Assembly (NCBI RefSeq): GCF_000179235.2
Contig: NZ_CP039373.1
Span: forward strand, 2,700,554 to 2,764,553
Direction of reading: 5' to 3'
Origin: Synechococcus sp. CB0101
GTDB taxonomy: Bacteria > Cyanobacteriota > Cyanobacteriia > PCC-6307 > Cyanobiaceae
Length of the DNA stretch: 64,000 nucleotides
Within the stretch, counting starts at the first letter, position 1, and each line of letters starts with the position of its first letter. The notes beneath the pieces are model-generated. The model was not told the DNA's origin. It worked only from the letters and a program-made list of their open reading frames with translations, and did no database searches. Shown here one piece after another: positions 46,974 through 56,731 of this stretch. Position numbers and translations under genes: made by a program.

Positions 46974-48206
46974 TCAGGGATTGGGGGGCGGCGGCGTGAG
47001 CAGCCAACGGCTCCAACGCCCGCGCTCCCACTTCCCCAGCGGATTGCGCTCCAACGCCCCGCAAAGCAACCAACGCCGCGGCCGTTGGCTTGGCGGCAGG
47101 CTGAGCGCCAAGCCCTGAAGGCTCTGCAGCAACCCCGCTGCCGCTGTGCCTGCACCAGCAGCCGGCTTCACCAGCGCCACCAGCCGTGCCCCCCAGAGCG
47201 CATCCGGCTCCGGCAACAGGAGCAGATCCAGCAGCGGCAGCTCCTGAGCTCTGGCCAGCTCCAGCAAACGCTGCTCCACCTGCTCCGGGAACACGGTTTC
47301 GCCGCCGCTCTGGATCGCTCCATCCAGACGCCCGAGAACCTGCCAACTCTCCGCCACCCACTCGGCGCGATCGCCACTGCTCCACCAGCCCTGCGTGCGG
47401 GGGAGTGGTTCCAGCACCCCGTTCTGAAACACACCCCCAGCCAGGCTGCCGGCCTGAATCTGCAAGGCACCACTGCTGGGGTCAGAGCGCAACTGCACGT
47501 GCGGTAGCCCAGCTCCGCAGCCATCTACGCCCGCCAGAAACCGTTGCGGCGCCAGCGCCATCACCATCGCGCCGGTTTCGGTGCTCCCGTAGCAAGGTGC
47601 CAGCCGAATCTTCCGATCGCGGCAACGCTGGGCCAGAGCCGAATGCAAGGCCGCACCACCCACCCAGATCAGGGCAAAACGCTCCAACCAGCGAATCCCC
47701 GCTGGCGCCTCCAGCAAGCGCTGCAACTGCGTGGGCACCAGCGAGAGCACGGCCCGCTCCGCGGATCGAGGGCTGGCGGTTGCCAACAACTGCTCAGGAT
47801 CACGCATCAGCTCAGGAGAGAGCCAGCGCAGCTCAGCCCCCCAAGCCCTGGCCCGCAGCAGCGGCATCAGACCACTCACGTGATGCAGCGGCAGGGGATT
47901 GAACAGTTCCAGCTGCCCAAGGGGGAACCCAAGACCCTCCAGCCACTGGGCCGTGCCCGCCACCGCCACTTGCAAGTGGGCAAGCGGCTGCAAACACCAG
48001 CGCCGGCCACCGCTGCTGCCACCGGTGCCCAGCACCACCGCCGGCCCCCACGCGGGATCGATCACCTCTGGCAAGGCAGCTCGCAGCAGCTCCGCTTCCT
48101 CAGGCGCTGCGATCGCCACGGTTTGGCCCTGCTGCCAGGCCTGCTGCAGGGTGTCGGCAAGCCCAACCCGATCAGCACCGGCCACCAACAGCAGGGGTTG
48201 GCTCAT
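46974..48206 (-). CDS. menE: 2-succinylbenzoate-CoA ligase (MenE)
   Basis: Acyl-adenylate enzyme that activates OSB to OSB-CoA. 410 residues, with phosphate loop GTGGSSGGRRW, GSTETGAM, the SSGDRAEW hinge and the C-terminal catalytic Lys in NPLGKWERG. The ATG at 48206 is set by the 4-bp overlap with menC (ATGA). Shorter and more divergent than E. coli MenE but all adenylation motifs are present. Confidence 0.93.
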   Translation of the reverse strand: MSQPLLLVAGADRVGLADTLQQAWQQGQTVAIAAPEEAELLRAALPEVIDPAWGPAVVLGTGGSSGGRRWCLQPLAHLQVAVAGTAQWLEGLGFPLGQLELFNPLPLHHVSGLMPLLRARAWGAELRWLSPELMRDPEQLLATASPRSAERAVLSLVPTQLQRLLEAPAGIRWLERFALIWVGGAALHSALAQRCRDRKIRLAPCYGSTETGAMVMALAPQRFLAGVDGCGAGLPHVQLRSDPSSGALQIQAGSLAGGVFQNGVLEPLPRTQGWWSSGDRAEWVAESWQVLGRLDGAIQSGGETVFPEQVEQRLLELARAQELPLLDLLLLPEPDALWGARLVALVKPAAGAGTAAAGLLQSLQGLALSLPPSQRPRRWLLCGALERNPLGKWERGRWSRWLLTPPPPNP

Positions 48207-49180
48207 GCCGCGGCCTCCCACACCCGCTGGGCATCGACGGCGAACAACTCTCCATGAGGCCGCCATCCCGGGGCGAAGCCTGGAGCCACGGGTGTGGGGC
48301 CTTGAGCTTGCAGGGCCGCCAGCTGTTCCACAAAGCGCCGGCCGATCCCGGTTTCAAAGGCTGTGCTGATCATCTGCCGGGGCAGGCCCGCCTGCAACTG
48401 CGCCAGCAACGGCCGGGGATCGGCCTCCTGCAGGGGCCGGCGCACCAACCAGCCCGGCCAGGCGACCTGCTGCTCAGGTTGAAGATGGGGCAACGATTCA
48501 TCCAGCGCCACAGGCACGCGGGCCGCCAAGCGCAGCAGCTCTGCCCAAGCCGCTGGTGCCAGTGGTTGCTCCAGCCACTGCAGCCGCGGTTCATCGCGAA
48601 GGCGATCGGCCCAGCGCTGGGCGGTGGCCGGATCCCAGCCGCCATTGGCATCCAGACGCAAGCGGGCCGAAGTGGGCAGCCGCTGCAGCAGCTGCTCGAG
48701 CACGCCGCACTCCAGCGCATCAGCGGCGGCGGCCACTTTCCACTTGAAGGTGAGCTCGCCCCGCTGATCCGCCAGCACCCGATCGAGCGCATCGAGGGCC
48801 AACTCTCCGGCCGGCAGCAGCCAGGCCGATGCAGGCACCCGAAGCCCGTTCTCCGGAGCCGCAGCCCAGCCGCCATCCAGTTCCGCCAGCGCCATGCCAA
48901 CGGCACAGGCGAACGCCGCCGGCAATGCAGAGATCCGTTGCTCTAGGTCGTCACGCCTGAGAACAGGCGGCAGCCTCTCCAACGCCGCGGCCAGGTGTGC
49001 CGGCGACTCCCCCAACAACGGCGCCGCCGCCTCACCCCAGCCCAGGGCACCATCCGAGGCTTCCAAGCGCAGCAGCCAACCGGAGCGTTCCACCAACGCG
49101 CCGCGGCTGGTGATCAGGCTGCGCGGCAACACGAAGCGATAGGGCCGCCAGCTCAGCTGCAGCAGGCCCTCAGCGCTCAT
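48203..49180 (-). CDS. menC: o-succinylbenzoate synthase (MenC)
   Basis: Enolase-superfamily enzyme that dehydrates SHCHC to OSB. 325 residues from ATG 49180, with KxK-type lysine in TFKWKVA, metal ligands in RLDANGGW, WLEQPL and ALDES. Overlaps menA by 4 bp and menE by 4 bp; the three genes form one operon. Confidence 0.94.
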   Translation of the reverse strand: MSAEGLLQLSWRPYRFVLPRSLITSRGALVERSGWLLRLEASDGALGWGEAAAPLLGESPAHLAAALERLPPVLRRDDLEQRISALPAAFACAVGMALAELDGGWAAAPENGLRVPASAWLLPAGELALDALDRVLADQRGELTFKWKVAAAADALECGVLEQLLQRLPTSARLRLDANGGWDPATAQRWADRLRDEPRLQWLEQPLAPAAWAELLRLAARVPVALDESLPHLQPEQQVAWPGWLVRRPLQEADPRPLLAQLQAGLPRQMISTAFETGIGRRFVEQLAALQAQGPTPVAPGFAPGWRPHGELFAVDAQRVWEAAA

Positions 49181-50202
49181 CCCAACCAGCGCCCCAGGGC
49201 CAGGCCCACCGCCAAGCCCAGGCCATTGAGGGCCTGGAAGCGCAGGGCTAAAAACTTGCTGCCCACGATCCGTTCCGGTTCGCGGTGGTGCTGACGCAGC
49301 AAACGGATCAGCGCCTGGGCAGGCGGCAGCCCGATGGCCCCCAGCAGGGCCGTGAGCGGCCATTGCCGCACCAGCACCGGCGCCCACTCCAGGGCCAGGG
49401 CAGCCGCCACAAACCAGGGGATCAAGCCTGCGGCCGCTCCAGTGCCCAGGCGCACCACGGGGGAGCGCTTGCCATGGGCTGCGTCTTCCTCCACTTGATG
49501 GAAGTGGGAGCAGAACAGCACGAGGGTGGTCGCCAGGGCCGGGCCACCGCCAAGCTCCAATGCCACCCGCCAGGGCACCCCGACATCTCCGGCGGGGGCC
49601 AGGGCCAGCAGTGCGGCAGCGGTGGCCAGCGGCCCAAAGGCAATCCAGCAGAGAGGCTCACCAAGGCCCCGGTAACCCAGGCGCAGCGGCGGGCCTTGAT
49701 AGGCATAACCAATGCCACAGCAGGCGAGCACCAGGGCCAGCACGGCAGAACTGCTGCGGAGCGCCACCAGGGCCATGAGCACCAGCCCCAACAGCAGCGC
49801 ACCGTTGGCCAGCAGCGACACGCGATCGCGCCGGCCCGTGAGGTTGACCACCGAATGGGGTTTGCCGTGGGTGTCGACGCCGGTGTCGGCATCGAAGACA
49901 TCGTTGGCGAGGTTTTCCCAGGCCAGCAGCAACACCGCTGCCAGCAGAAACAGCAGCAGCTGATCGAGGCGCACCACCAACCCCTGCCCGGCCCGCCACC
50001 CGGCGGCCAGCAGCACGGGCATCACCGCCACCGAATACATCGGCCACTTGATCGCCGCTTTCCACAGGCGCCGCCGCTGAGCCGGATCGGCGTGAAGGCT
50101 TGCGACGACCTGAGGCTCGGACGCGGGCAGGGGCAACTGGCGACGCAAGAAGGCCCATACATTTGAGCAGCCGCTTCTGCCCGTTCCGGGTGCAGGCTCC
50201 AT
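49177..50202 (-). CDS. menA: 1,4-dihydroxy-2-naphthoate phytyltransferase (MenA)
   Basis: UbiA-type prenyltransferase that attaches the phytyl tail to DHNA. Nine or so helices in about 320-340 residues; metal-binding motif NDVFDADTGVD (first Asp cluster) and a second in the HFHQVEEDAAHGK loop. The frame's ATG at 50202 overlaps the start of divergent menF by 13 bp; a TTG at 50148 (FLRRQLPL) is the alternative. The conserved portion begins with RRRLWKAAIKWPMYS. Confidence 0.92.
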   Translation of the reverse strand: MEPAPGTGRSGCSNVWAFLRRQLPLPASEPQVVASLHADPAQRRRLWKAAIKWPMYSVAVMPVLLAAGWRAGQGLVVRLDQLLLFLLAAVLLLAWENLANDVFDADTGVDTHGKPHSVVNLTGRRDRVSLLANGALLLGLVLMALVALRSSSAVLALVLACCGIGYAYQGPPLRLGYRGLGEPLCWIAFGPLATAAALLALAPAGDVGVPWRVALELGGGPALATTLVLFCSHFHQVEEDAAHGKRSPVVRLGTGAAAGLIPWFVAAALALEWAPVLVRQWPLTALLGAIGLPPAQALIRLLRQHHREPERIVGSKFLALRFQALNGLGLAVGLALGRWLG

Positions 50203-51596
50203 CCAGCGTCACAACCAGCTTCAGCGATCTGCTGGCGGCAGCCGCCGAAGGCGCCCGCCAGCTGGAGGGAGAAGGCGTGCTCAGCCTGGCGCTGCCCCTG
50301 ACGGGCCGCGACCCAATGGCGCTGCTGAGCCAACTGGATCAAGGCGAGCGCTTTCGCTTCCTCTGGGACAGTGCCCCGGGCCTGTGCCTGGCCGCCAGCG
50401 GCCGCTGCAACAGCCTCGAGCTGAGTGGCCCGCGCCGCTTTGAACTCGCCCAGCGCTTCAGCGCCGTGAGCCTGGGGCGCCTGGCGGCACCGCAAGCCTG
50501 CCCGCCGCTGGCACGGCCACGGGTGCTGCTGGCCTTCTCCTTCTTCGATAGCCCCTTGCAGGAGGGGGATGGCGTGCCTGGGGTGCAAGCGGTGCTGCCC
50601 CGCTGGCAGCTGAGCCGCCAGGGCCGCCATTGCTGGCTGCGCCTGCAGCGCACCCTGGGCGGCGAGGTGAGCGCCCGCTCCCTGGCCGAGGAACTGTGGG
50701 AGCAAGCCGAGCGGCTGGCGCAACTCCCCGCCGATCCCAGCGCCGATGCCGGCGATCAGCCAGGCCCCGCCATCGTGAGCAGCTCCCCCTGGCAGGAGGG
50801 CTACCGCTCTGTGGTGGAACGGGGGCTAGAGCTGGTGGAGGCCGGCAACCTCCGCAAGCTGGTGCTGGCGGTGCGCCAACAGCTGCAGCTGGCCCAACCG
50901 CTCGATCCGCTGCTGCTGCTCGCTCAGCTGCGTCAACGCCAACCCGGCAGCTGCCGCTTCCTCTGGCAGCAGGCCGATGGCCCCGCCCTGCTGGGCGCCT
51001 CCCCCGAGCGGCTGCTCACCGTGCGCCAGGGCCAGCTGCGCAGTGATGCCCTGGCCGGCACGGCACCGGTGGGCGCCAACGCCGACCAGCTCCTCCACTC
51101 CGACAAAGACCGCCGCGAGCACGAGCTGGTGGTGGAAGCGATCACCGAAGTGCTCCAGCACAGCGGGCTCACGCCCCGGCGCCCCCGCCATCCGCGCCTC
51201 GCCCGCCACGGGCAACTGGTGCATCTGCACACACCGATCACGGCAGCCCTGGGAGAGCAACAGCCACTGGCCGTGGCGGCAGCGCTGCATCCCACGCCCG
51301 CCGTGGCGGGGCTACCCAGGCGTGAGGCGATGGCTGCCCTGCGCAGCCTGGAGCCGTTTGAGCGGGGTTACTACGCAGCCCCCATCGGCTGGATCGACAG
51401 CGAAGGCGACACCGAGCTACGGGTGGCGATTCGGAGCGGCAGCCTGCAGGGCCAACGGCTTGAGCTCACGGCCGGTGCCGGCCTAGTGCGTGGCTCAGCC
51501 GTGGAACGAGAGCTGGCGGAAGTGGCCCTGAAGCTGGGCGTGCTGCAGCAGCAACTGGATCTGCCCCGGCTGCACCCCAGCAACGCCACCCCGTGA
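50190..51596 (+). CDS. menF: isochorismate synthase (MenF)
   Basis: Converts chorismate to isochorismate, the entry step of phylloquinone synthesis. Chorismate-binding C-terminal half with GASPERLLTV, AGTAPVGA, the KDRREHELVVEAI segment and HPTPAVAGLPR; N-terminal half is variable. GTG 50190 or TTG 50163 start; about 468 residues. Its end overlaps the channel gene by 4 bp (GTGA). Confidence 0.92.
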   Translation: MQAPSSVTTSFSDLLAAAAEGARQLEGEGVLSLALPLTGRDPMALLSQLDQGERFRFLWDSAPGLCLAASGRCNSLELSGPRRFELAQRFSAVSLGRLAAPQACPPLARPRVLLAFSFFDSPLQEGDGVPGVQAVLPRWQLSRQGRHCWLRLQRTLGGEVSARSLAEELWEQAERLAQLPADPSADAGDQPGPAIVSSSPWQEGYRSVVERGLELVEAGNLRKLVLAVRQQLQLAQPLDPLLLLAQLRQRQPGSCRFLWQQADGPALLGASPERLLTVRQGQLRSDALAGTAPVGANADQLLHSDKDRREHELVVEAITEVLQHSGLTPRRPRHPRLARHGQLVHLHTPITAALGEQQPLAVAAALHPTPAVAGLPRREAMAALRSLEPFERGYYAAPIGWIDSEGDTELRVAIRSGSLQGQRLELTAGAGLVRGSAVERELAEVALKLGVLQQQLDLPRLHPSNATP

Positions 51597-52444
51597 ACGC
51601 GTTCAGCGCCGGACTCGGGCTCCTGGCCGGGCTGATGGTCGTCGCCCTGGCGATCCGCAATGCGGTGGGGCGTGCGCAGCTGGAGCGGGTGATCTTTGAA
51701 TCCGACACCCCAGCTGGGAAGCGCTTTGATCTGGCGCTGCTGATCGCCATCGTGCTCAGCGTGCTGCTGGTGGCGTTGGAGAGCGATCCACGGCTGCGCG
51801 GCCAACACCGCAGTGTGTTCGAGGCCCTGGAACTGCTGTTCTCCAGCCTGTTCAGCCTCGAATACCTGCTGCGACTGCTCTGCAGCCGGCAGCCCTGGTC
51901 CTATGCCCGCAGCTTCTTCGGCCTGGTGGACTTGGTTTCGAGCCTGCCGCCGCTGCTCACCCTGGGCATCCCGGCCGGGCAATCGCTGCTGATCGTGCGG
52001 GTGCTGCGGCTCCTTCGGGTGTTCCGGATCCTCAAGCTGGGCTCGTATCTCGATGAGGCCGAGGTGCTGCGTCAGGCCCTGGTGGCCAGTCGGCGCAAGA
52101 TCAGCGTGTTTCTGCTCACGATCGTGGCGCTGGTGGTGCTGATCGGCACGTTGATGTACGTGATCGAAGGGGAACGCAGCGGCTTCACCAGCATTCCGGT
52201 GGGCATCTATTGGGCGGTGGTCACGATCACCACCGTGGGCTACGGCGATGTCGCTCCCGTCACCACCCTGGGCCGCTTCGTGGCCTCGCTGGTGATGCTG
52301 CTGGGCTACAGCATCATTGCGGTGCCCACCGGAATCGTGACGGCCAGCCTCCAGGAGGCACACCGCCAGCAGCGCCACCAAACGGAAGGATCAAAGGCAC
52401 AGGAGCAATGCCCGCACTGCGGCGGGCCGCTTCACCTCGACTGA
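51593..52444 (+). CDS. voltage-gated K+ channel-like ion transporter
   Basis: Six-helix channel with pore filter TVGYGD and an S4 helix rich in Arg (RVLRLLRVFRILKLG). 283 residues; the C-terminus carries a CxxC pair (QCPHCGGPL). Starts at a GTG overlapping menF's stop. Likely homotetramer in the plasma or thylakoid membrane. Substrate K+ is inferred from the filter. Confidence 0.92.
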   Translation: MNAFSAGLGLLAGLMVVALAIRNAVGRAQLERVIFESDTPAGKRFDLALLIAIVLSVLLVALESDPRLRGQHRSVFEALELLFSSLFSLEYLLRLLCSRQPWSYARSFFGLVDLVSSLPPLLTLGIPAGQSLLIVRVLRLLRVFRILKLGSYLDEAEVLRQALVASRRKISVFLLTIVALVVLIGTLMYVIEGERSGFTSIPVGIYWAVVTITTVGYGDVAPVTTLGRFVASLVMLLGYSIIAVPTGIVTASLQEAHRQQRHQTEGSKAQEQCPHCGGPLHLD

Positions 52445-52451
52445 GCCACGA

Positions 52452-53447
52452 TCAGCTGCTCAGCAGTTGCGCGATGGTCTGATCGGCCAAGGCGATCCCA
52501 CCCAGTCGCTCCACCTCGCGCACACCGGTGGGGCTGGTCACGTTGATCTCGCTGAGGCGGCCATCGATCACATCGATGCCCACAAAGAACAAACCCTCCG
52601 CCTGAAGAGCCGGGGCCAGCTCGGCGCAGATGCGCCGCTCCTGATCCGTGAGCTCGGTGGCTTCCGGTGAACCACCCACCGCCAGGTTGCTGCGGAACTC
52701 CCCGGGGGCGGGCTTGCGGTTCACAGCGCCGAGCGGCTCACCGTTCACCAGCAGGATGCGCTTATCGCCCGCGGTCACCGCTGGCAGGAAGGCCTGCACC
52801 ATCACGGGCAAGGTCTGCTGGTTGGTGACTAGCTCCAGCAGCGCCTTCAAACCAGGTGCATCGGCATGGCTGCGCACCACCCCCTGACCAGCACGCCCCC
52901 CAAGGGGCTTGAGCACCACATCGCCGTGATCCGCGGCGAAGCCGGCCAACTGTTCGGCGTTGCTGCTCACCAGGCTCGGAGCCATCAGATAGCTCCAGCG
53001 CAGGGCCCCCAGCTTCTCGTTCCAGGCCCGCAGCGAGGCAGGGCGGTTGAGCACCCGCACCCCTTGGCGCTCCGCCAGTTCCAGCAGATGGGTGGCATAG
53101 AGGTAAGCCTCATCCACGGGCGGGTCTTTGCGCATCCACACCCGCGGGAACGCGCTCAGCGGCAGCCAGCGGGGCTCCTCGGCCTCAAACCAGGGGTCCG
53201 GCAGATCCCAGCCACTGGCGGTGGGACGAATCTCGGCCAGCCAGATCGGTTGGGCCAGCACCATCGGCTCATGGGCGGGATCGCTGCCACGCACCGCCAA
53301 CTGAGCTGGCGTGCACACCCAGACCTGCTGACCAGCACGTTGCGCGGCCTGCATCAGCGCCACGCTGGAATCTTTGGTGGGACGAAGCTGCGTGATCGGA
53401 TCGATCACAAACAGTTGGGCCTCGCGCCCCAGATCAATCCGGCTCAA
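52452..53447 (-). CDS. gshB: glutathione synthetase (GshB)
   Basis: Adds glycine to gamma-glutamylcysteine. ATP-grasp enzyme of 331 residues: [31 protein letters not shown] and [19 protein letters not shown]. Its start overlaps the glutaredoxin stop (ATGA), so the two are one operon supplying and using glutathione. Confidence 0.95.
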   Translation of the reverse strand: MSRIDLGREAQLFVIDPITQLRPTKDSSVALMQAAQRAGQQVWVCTPAQLAVRGSDPAHEPMVLAQPIWLAEIRPTASGWDLPDPWFEAEEPRWLPLSAFPRVWMRKDPPVDEAYLYATHLLELAERQGVRVLNRPASLRAWNEKLGALRWSYLMAPSLVSSNAEQLAGFAADHGDVVLKPLGGRAGQGVVRSHADAPGLKALLELVTNQQTLPVMVQAFLPAVTAGDKRILLVNGEPLGAVNRKPAPGEFRSNLAVGGSPEATELTDQERRICAELAPALQAEGLFFVGIDVIDGRLSEINVTSPTGVREVERLGGIALADQTIAQLLSS

Positions 53448-53707
53448 GCGGTGGCTCCGAGCAGCACATCGAGCTGGCCGCTGCGCTCGAGGGCATGCAG
53501 GTCGTCGCAGCCACCCACGTGCTGCCCATTGATGAAGGTCTGCGGCACGCTGCGCCGGCCGCCACTCTTGGCCGCCATATCAGCTCGGGCCGCCTCATCA
53601 CCATCGATGGCGTACTCGGTGTAGGTCACACCCTTGCGATCCAGCAGTGCCTTGGCCCGTACGCAAAAGGGACATAGTCGCCAGGTATAAATCTCGACGC
53701 TCGGCAT
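53444..53707 (-). CDS. grxC: glutaredoxin 3-like (GrxC)
   Basis: Thiol-disulfide carrier, 87 residues, dithiol active site CPFC at residues ~12-15, cis-Pro in [16 protein letters not shown]. Co-transcribed with gshB. Its start region overlaps a 29-bp palindromic element (53712-53740) shared with the divergent FUSC genes. Confidence 0.95.
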   Translation of the reverse strand: MPSVEIYTWRLCPFCVRAKALLDRKGVTYTEYAIDGDEAARADMAAKSGGRRSVPQTFINGQHVGGCDDLHALERSGQLDVLLGATA

Positions 53708-53711
53708 AAAT

Positions 53712-53740
53712 CCCGCATAATCACCTGGATCTTATGCGGG
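53712..53740. promoter_or_regulatory. palindromic divergent promoter/operator
   Basis: CCCGCATAA (53712-53720) and TTATGCGGG (53732-53740), a perfect 9-bp inverted repeat with an 11-bp centre. It contains CATAAT on the plus strand and CATAAG on the minus strand, both -10-like, 17-37 nt before the two start codons. It could bind a dimeric regulator for both transcripts. Confidence 0.5.
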
Positions 53741-53757
53741 TCTGATGCTTCGGAGCG

Positions 53758-54552
53758 ATGGCCCTCCGCTCACTTTCAGCTCAGCAAATCCGCAACGCTT
53801 GGCAGGTGGGGTTCGCAGGCTTCCTGGCCACTGGCCTTTACCTGAGCGCTGGCGACGCAGCCCTGCGCATCGATGGCTTCTATGTGGTTTACGGAGTAGC
53901 TCGCAGCCTGCTGCCTACCCCTGAAGCCTCGCTGAAAGCAGCAAAGGCAAGGATCGTGGGCACGGTCTTTGGTGGCCTCGTCGTGGTGATGCTGATCAAA
54001 GCGGTCAGCAACTGGCTCGCCGTGGGCATTGGCTATGTGCTGGTGAAACTGCTGGGCCGGCGTCTGGGACTGGATGACGCCACCTTGATGAACGGCGTGA
54101 TCATGGCGTTGCTGCTGGTGGCGGTGCCCGGGTACCAGGACATGGGAGGCCTGTATGTGCTGTACCGCACTGGCTGGCATCTGATCGGTCTGATGCTCGG
54201 CATGGCCGTTGAACGATTGTTTTGGTTCAGTCCTCTGCTGAAGCGACTGCAATCCAGCGAATTGGCACTGATCGCCCAACTGGAAGATCTTCTGAACCGG
54301 GCACCCGCCCAACGCGACCTGGAATTGATCAGCGCATACGACTCCCACTGCAGCCTGCGCAGCGTCGTGCTGAGAAGTGATCAGGCCGCTGTGCTCAGCA
54401 CTCCTGAATCCCAGCAACGGCAAGAGTGGCTGGAACGAGCCGTGCGCCATGGCGTCGCACGGCAACGAGTCCAGGGGCCGCTGGCAGCCATTGATGCAGA
54501 TGGATGCAGTGAAGCCCTGCGACAGCTCAAATGCAGTGGCGGCGTGGCATGA
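53758..54552 (+). CDS. FUSC-family half-size exporter protein, copy 1
   Basis: 264 residues: about six hydrophobic helices (to residue ~165) and a cytosolic helical tail. The FUSC/aromatic-acid exporter signature ARIVGTVFGGL is present. It is half the usual size of proteins such as AaeB, which have two membrane blocks. Overlaps copy 2 by 4 bp (ATGA); the two share motifs and are probably a heterodimer. Base composition looks less GC-rich than neighbours. Confidence 0.82.
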   Translation: MALRSLSAQQIRNAWQVGFAGFLATGLYLSAGDAALRIDGFYVVYGVARSLLPTPEASLKAAKARIVGTVFGGLVVVMLIKAVSNWLAVGIGYVLVKLLGRRLGLDDATLMNGVIMALLLVAVPGYQDMGGLYVLYRTGWHLIGLMLGMAVERLFWFSPLLKRLQSSELALIAQLEDLLNRAPAQRDLELISAYDSHCSLRSVVLRSDQAAVLSTPESQQRQEWLERAVRHGVARQRVQGPLAAIDADGCSEALRQLKCSGGVA

Positions 54553-55574
54553 CGATGCCCCCTCAATGGGCCTTGGTTCTGCGCAATGGGGTCATCTTGA
54601 TGCTCGCAATTGCAGCCGCGAATTTCATTGGCCTGCCGGAGGGCTTGTTTCTCGCCCTCGCAATACTGACGGTTCTCGAGCCGGATCTTGGTGGTGGCGT
54701 CATCGCCGGTCGCGAGAGAATCGTAGGCACGCTGCTGGGATTGCTGGCGGTTGTGATCACAGCAGGAATCGCTCCGGTGCTTCCGCTGCCGGCACGGGTG
54801 TTTAGCGGCCTACTTCTTGTACGCCTATTCGGCTTCACCGCCGGACTGAACAATGGCTTCATTGTGGGCGGCCATGTAGTGGCGGGCAGCCTCCTTCACC
54901 ATCTGGACAGCTGGTGGGATTACGCCTTCTGGCGCACGTTGATGACCATTCTCGGAGTTCTGATCGGTGTGCTTGTATCCCAGCGCGTGTACAGCCAGCG
55001 CTCAGCCAGCAACTGGAGAGAACGGTGCCGCAGCTGGACCGAAGCATTGGCTGATGCTCTTCTCAACATGAACAACATTCATGGCAATGATCGGGTTTAT
55101 CTGACTCTTCGGGAGCAACGCAATGCCCTGCGCCGAGGCCTCCCCCAGCTCGTAGCTGAGCAATCGGTGACACGCAGCAAGCATGATGACGTTCGCTGGG
55201 CCCAAGAAGTCCTGCAGCACTGCAGCACCGTGATGAGCAGCTGCAGGGACATCAGTGGATTGCTCAGGAGCCAGCTCAACCTGACACCCGCTCTAACGCA
55301 AACAACACAAGCCCTGCAGCACCTGGGCAGCGATCGCCTGCGCGCCACCGGGCGTGAAGCATCCTTGCAGCAAAACGAATGGCCCCGTGTTCGCCGCCAA
55401 CTGAACCAGGCGATCGAGACAGATCTCCTCCAGCCTTGCGGACCTGAGCCCCCCTCTGAGGATGCGGAGAAACAGACCAAGCTGTTTCTGGCCAGTCGGC
55501 TGCTTTTGCTCGCTGATGCCCTTGAGCGACTGGCCGAATCACCGGCGAGAAAGCAGCAGGATCCCCTGATCTAG
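54549..55574 (+). CDS. FUSC-family half-size exporter protein, copy 2
   Basis: 341 residues: six helices, again with a [12 protein letters not shown] motif matching copy 1, then a long cytosolic helical part with [17 protein letters not shown] and CTT/GTA codons are more frequent than in flanking genes, suggesting different origin or lower selection. The stop TAG is the first part of a TAGGGT -10-like box for prfB. Confidence 0.82.
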   Translation: MTMPPQWALVLRNGVILMLAIAAANFIGLPEGLFLALAILTVLEPDLGGGVIAGRERIVGTLLGLLAVVITAGIAPVLPLPARVFSGLLLVRLFGFTAGLNNGFIVGGHVVAGSLLHHLDSWWDYAFWRTLMTILGVLIGVLVSQRVYSQRSASNWRERCRSWTEALADALLNMNNIHGNDRVYLTLREQRNALRRGLPQLVAEQSVTRSKHDDVRWAQEVLQHCSTVMSSCRDISGLLRSQLNLTPALTQTTQALQHLGSDRLRATGREASLQQNEWPRVRRQLNQAIETDLLQPCGPEPPSEDAEKQTKLFLASRLLLLADALERLAESPARKQQDPLI

Positions 55575-55577
55575 GGT
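55572..55577 (+). promoter_or_regulatory. possible -10 box (TAGGGT) for prfB, overlapping a stop codon
   Basis: The TAG is the stop codon of the FUSC gene; GGT completes the hexamer. 25 nt separate it from the prfB GTG. Confidence 0.3.
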
Positions 55578-55602
55578 CTCAAAATCCTGCCCTAGTGCAC
55601 CG

Positions 55603-56731
55603 GTGCTCGATCTCACCGACTTCAAGCGCGACCTCTCCGAGCTCACTGACCGCCTGGGCAATGCCCAGGACTGTCTTTGACGTTCCTGCACTGAAAGCAC
55701 GCCAGCAGGACCTCGAACAACTGGCCTCCCAGCCCGATTTCTGGGATGACCAGAAGCAGGCCCAGGCCAAGATGCGCCAGCTCGATGAGGTGAAAGCCCA
55801 GCTCGAGCAGCTCTCCCAGTGGCAAGGCGCCGTGGCCGATGCCGAGGCCACCGTGGAGATCTACGGCCTCGAACCCGATGAGGAGCTGCTCAGCGAATCC
55901 AACGAAGCCCTGCAGAAGCTGCGGTCCGATCTGGACCGCTGGGAGCTGGAGCGCCTGCTCAGCGGCCCCTACGACAAGGAGGGCGCCGTGATCAGCATCA
56001 ACGCGGGTGCCGGTGGCACCGACGCCCAGGACTGGGCGCTGATGCTGATGCGCATGTACACCCGCTGGGCTGAAGACCACGGCATGAAGGTGACCGTGGA
56101 CGAACTCAGCGAGGGGGAAGAAGCAGGCATCAAGAGCTGCACGATCGAGATCGAGGGTCGCTACGCCTACGGCTACCTGCGCAATGAGAAGGGCACCCAC
56201 CGCCTGGTGCGCATCTCACCGTTCAACGCCAACGACAAGCGCCAGACCAGCTTCGCCGGTGTGGAGGTGATGCCCAAGATCGAGGAGGAGGTGAAGCTCG
56301 ACATCCCCGACAAAGACCTCGAGATCACCACCTCACGCTCCGGTGGCGCCGGCGGCCAGAACGTGAACAAGGTGGAAACGGCCGTGCGCATCCTGCACAT
56401 CCCCACCGGCTTGTTCGTGCGTTGTACCCAGGAGCGCTCGCAGCTCCAGAACAAAGAAAAGGCCATGGCCCTGCTGATGGCCAAGCTGCTGGTGATCGCC
56501 CAGGAGCAGCGCGCTGCCGAGATCGCCGACATCCGCGGCGACATCGTGGAAGCGGCCTGGGGCAACCAGATCCGCAACTACGTCTTCCACCCGTACCAAA
56601 TGGTGAAAGACCTGCGCACCCAACACGAAACCACCGACGTGCAAGGCGTGATGGACGGCGATCTCGATCCCTTCATCCAAAGCCTGTTGCACGCAGGCGT
56701 TGAAGTGGCAGGAGGCGGCGGCGATGAGTGA
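55603..56731 (+). CDS. prfB: peptide chain release factor 2 with programmed +1 frameshift
   Basis: Recognises UGA and UAA stops. The first 25 codons from GTG 55603 ([13 protein letters not shown]...) end at CTT TGA (55675-55680); reading then resumes one base later with GAC (55679), giving a 375-residue RF2. The GGQ motif ([16 protein letters not shown]) and an RF2-type anticodon region are intact, and an SD-like AGGA (55667-55670) precedes the shift site. RF2 feeds back on its own synthesis by this mechanism. Overlaps the next gene by 8 bp. Confidence 0.96.

Noticed and set aside
50148-50202. Overlap of menA and menF starts as a frameshift or assembly error
   Set aside because: Both genes have alternative starts that remove or reduce the overlap, so no error needs to be assumed.
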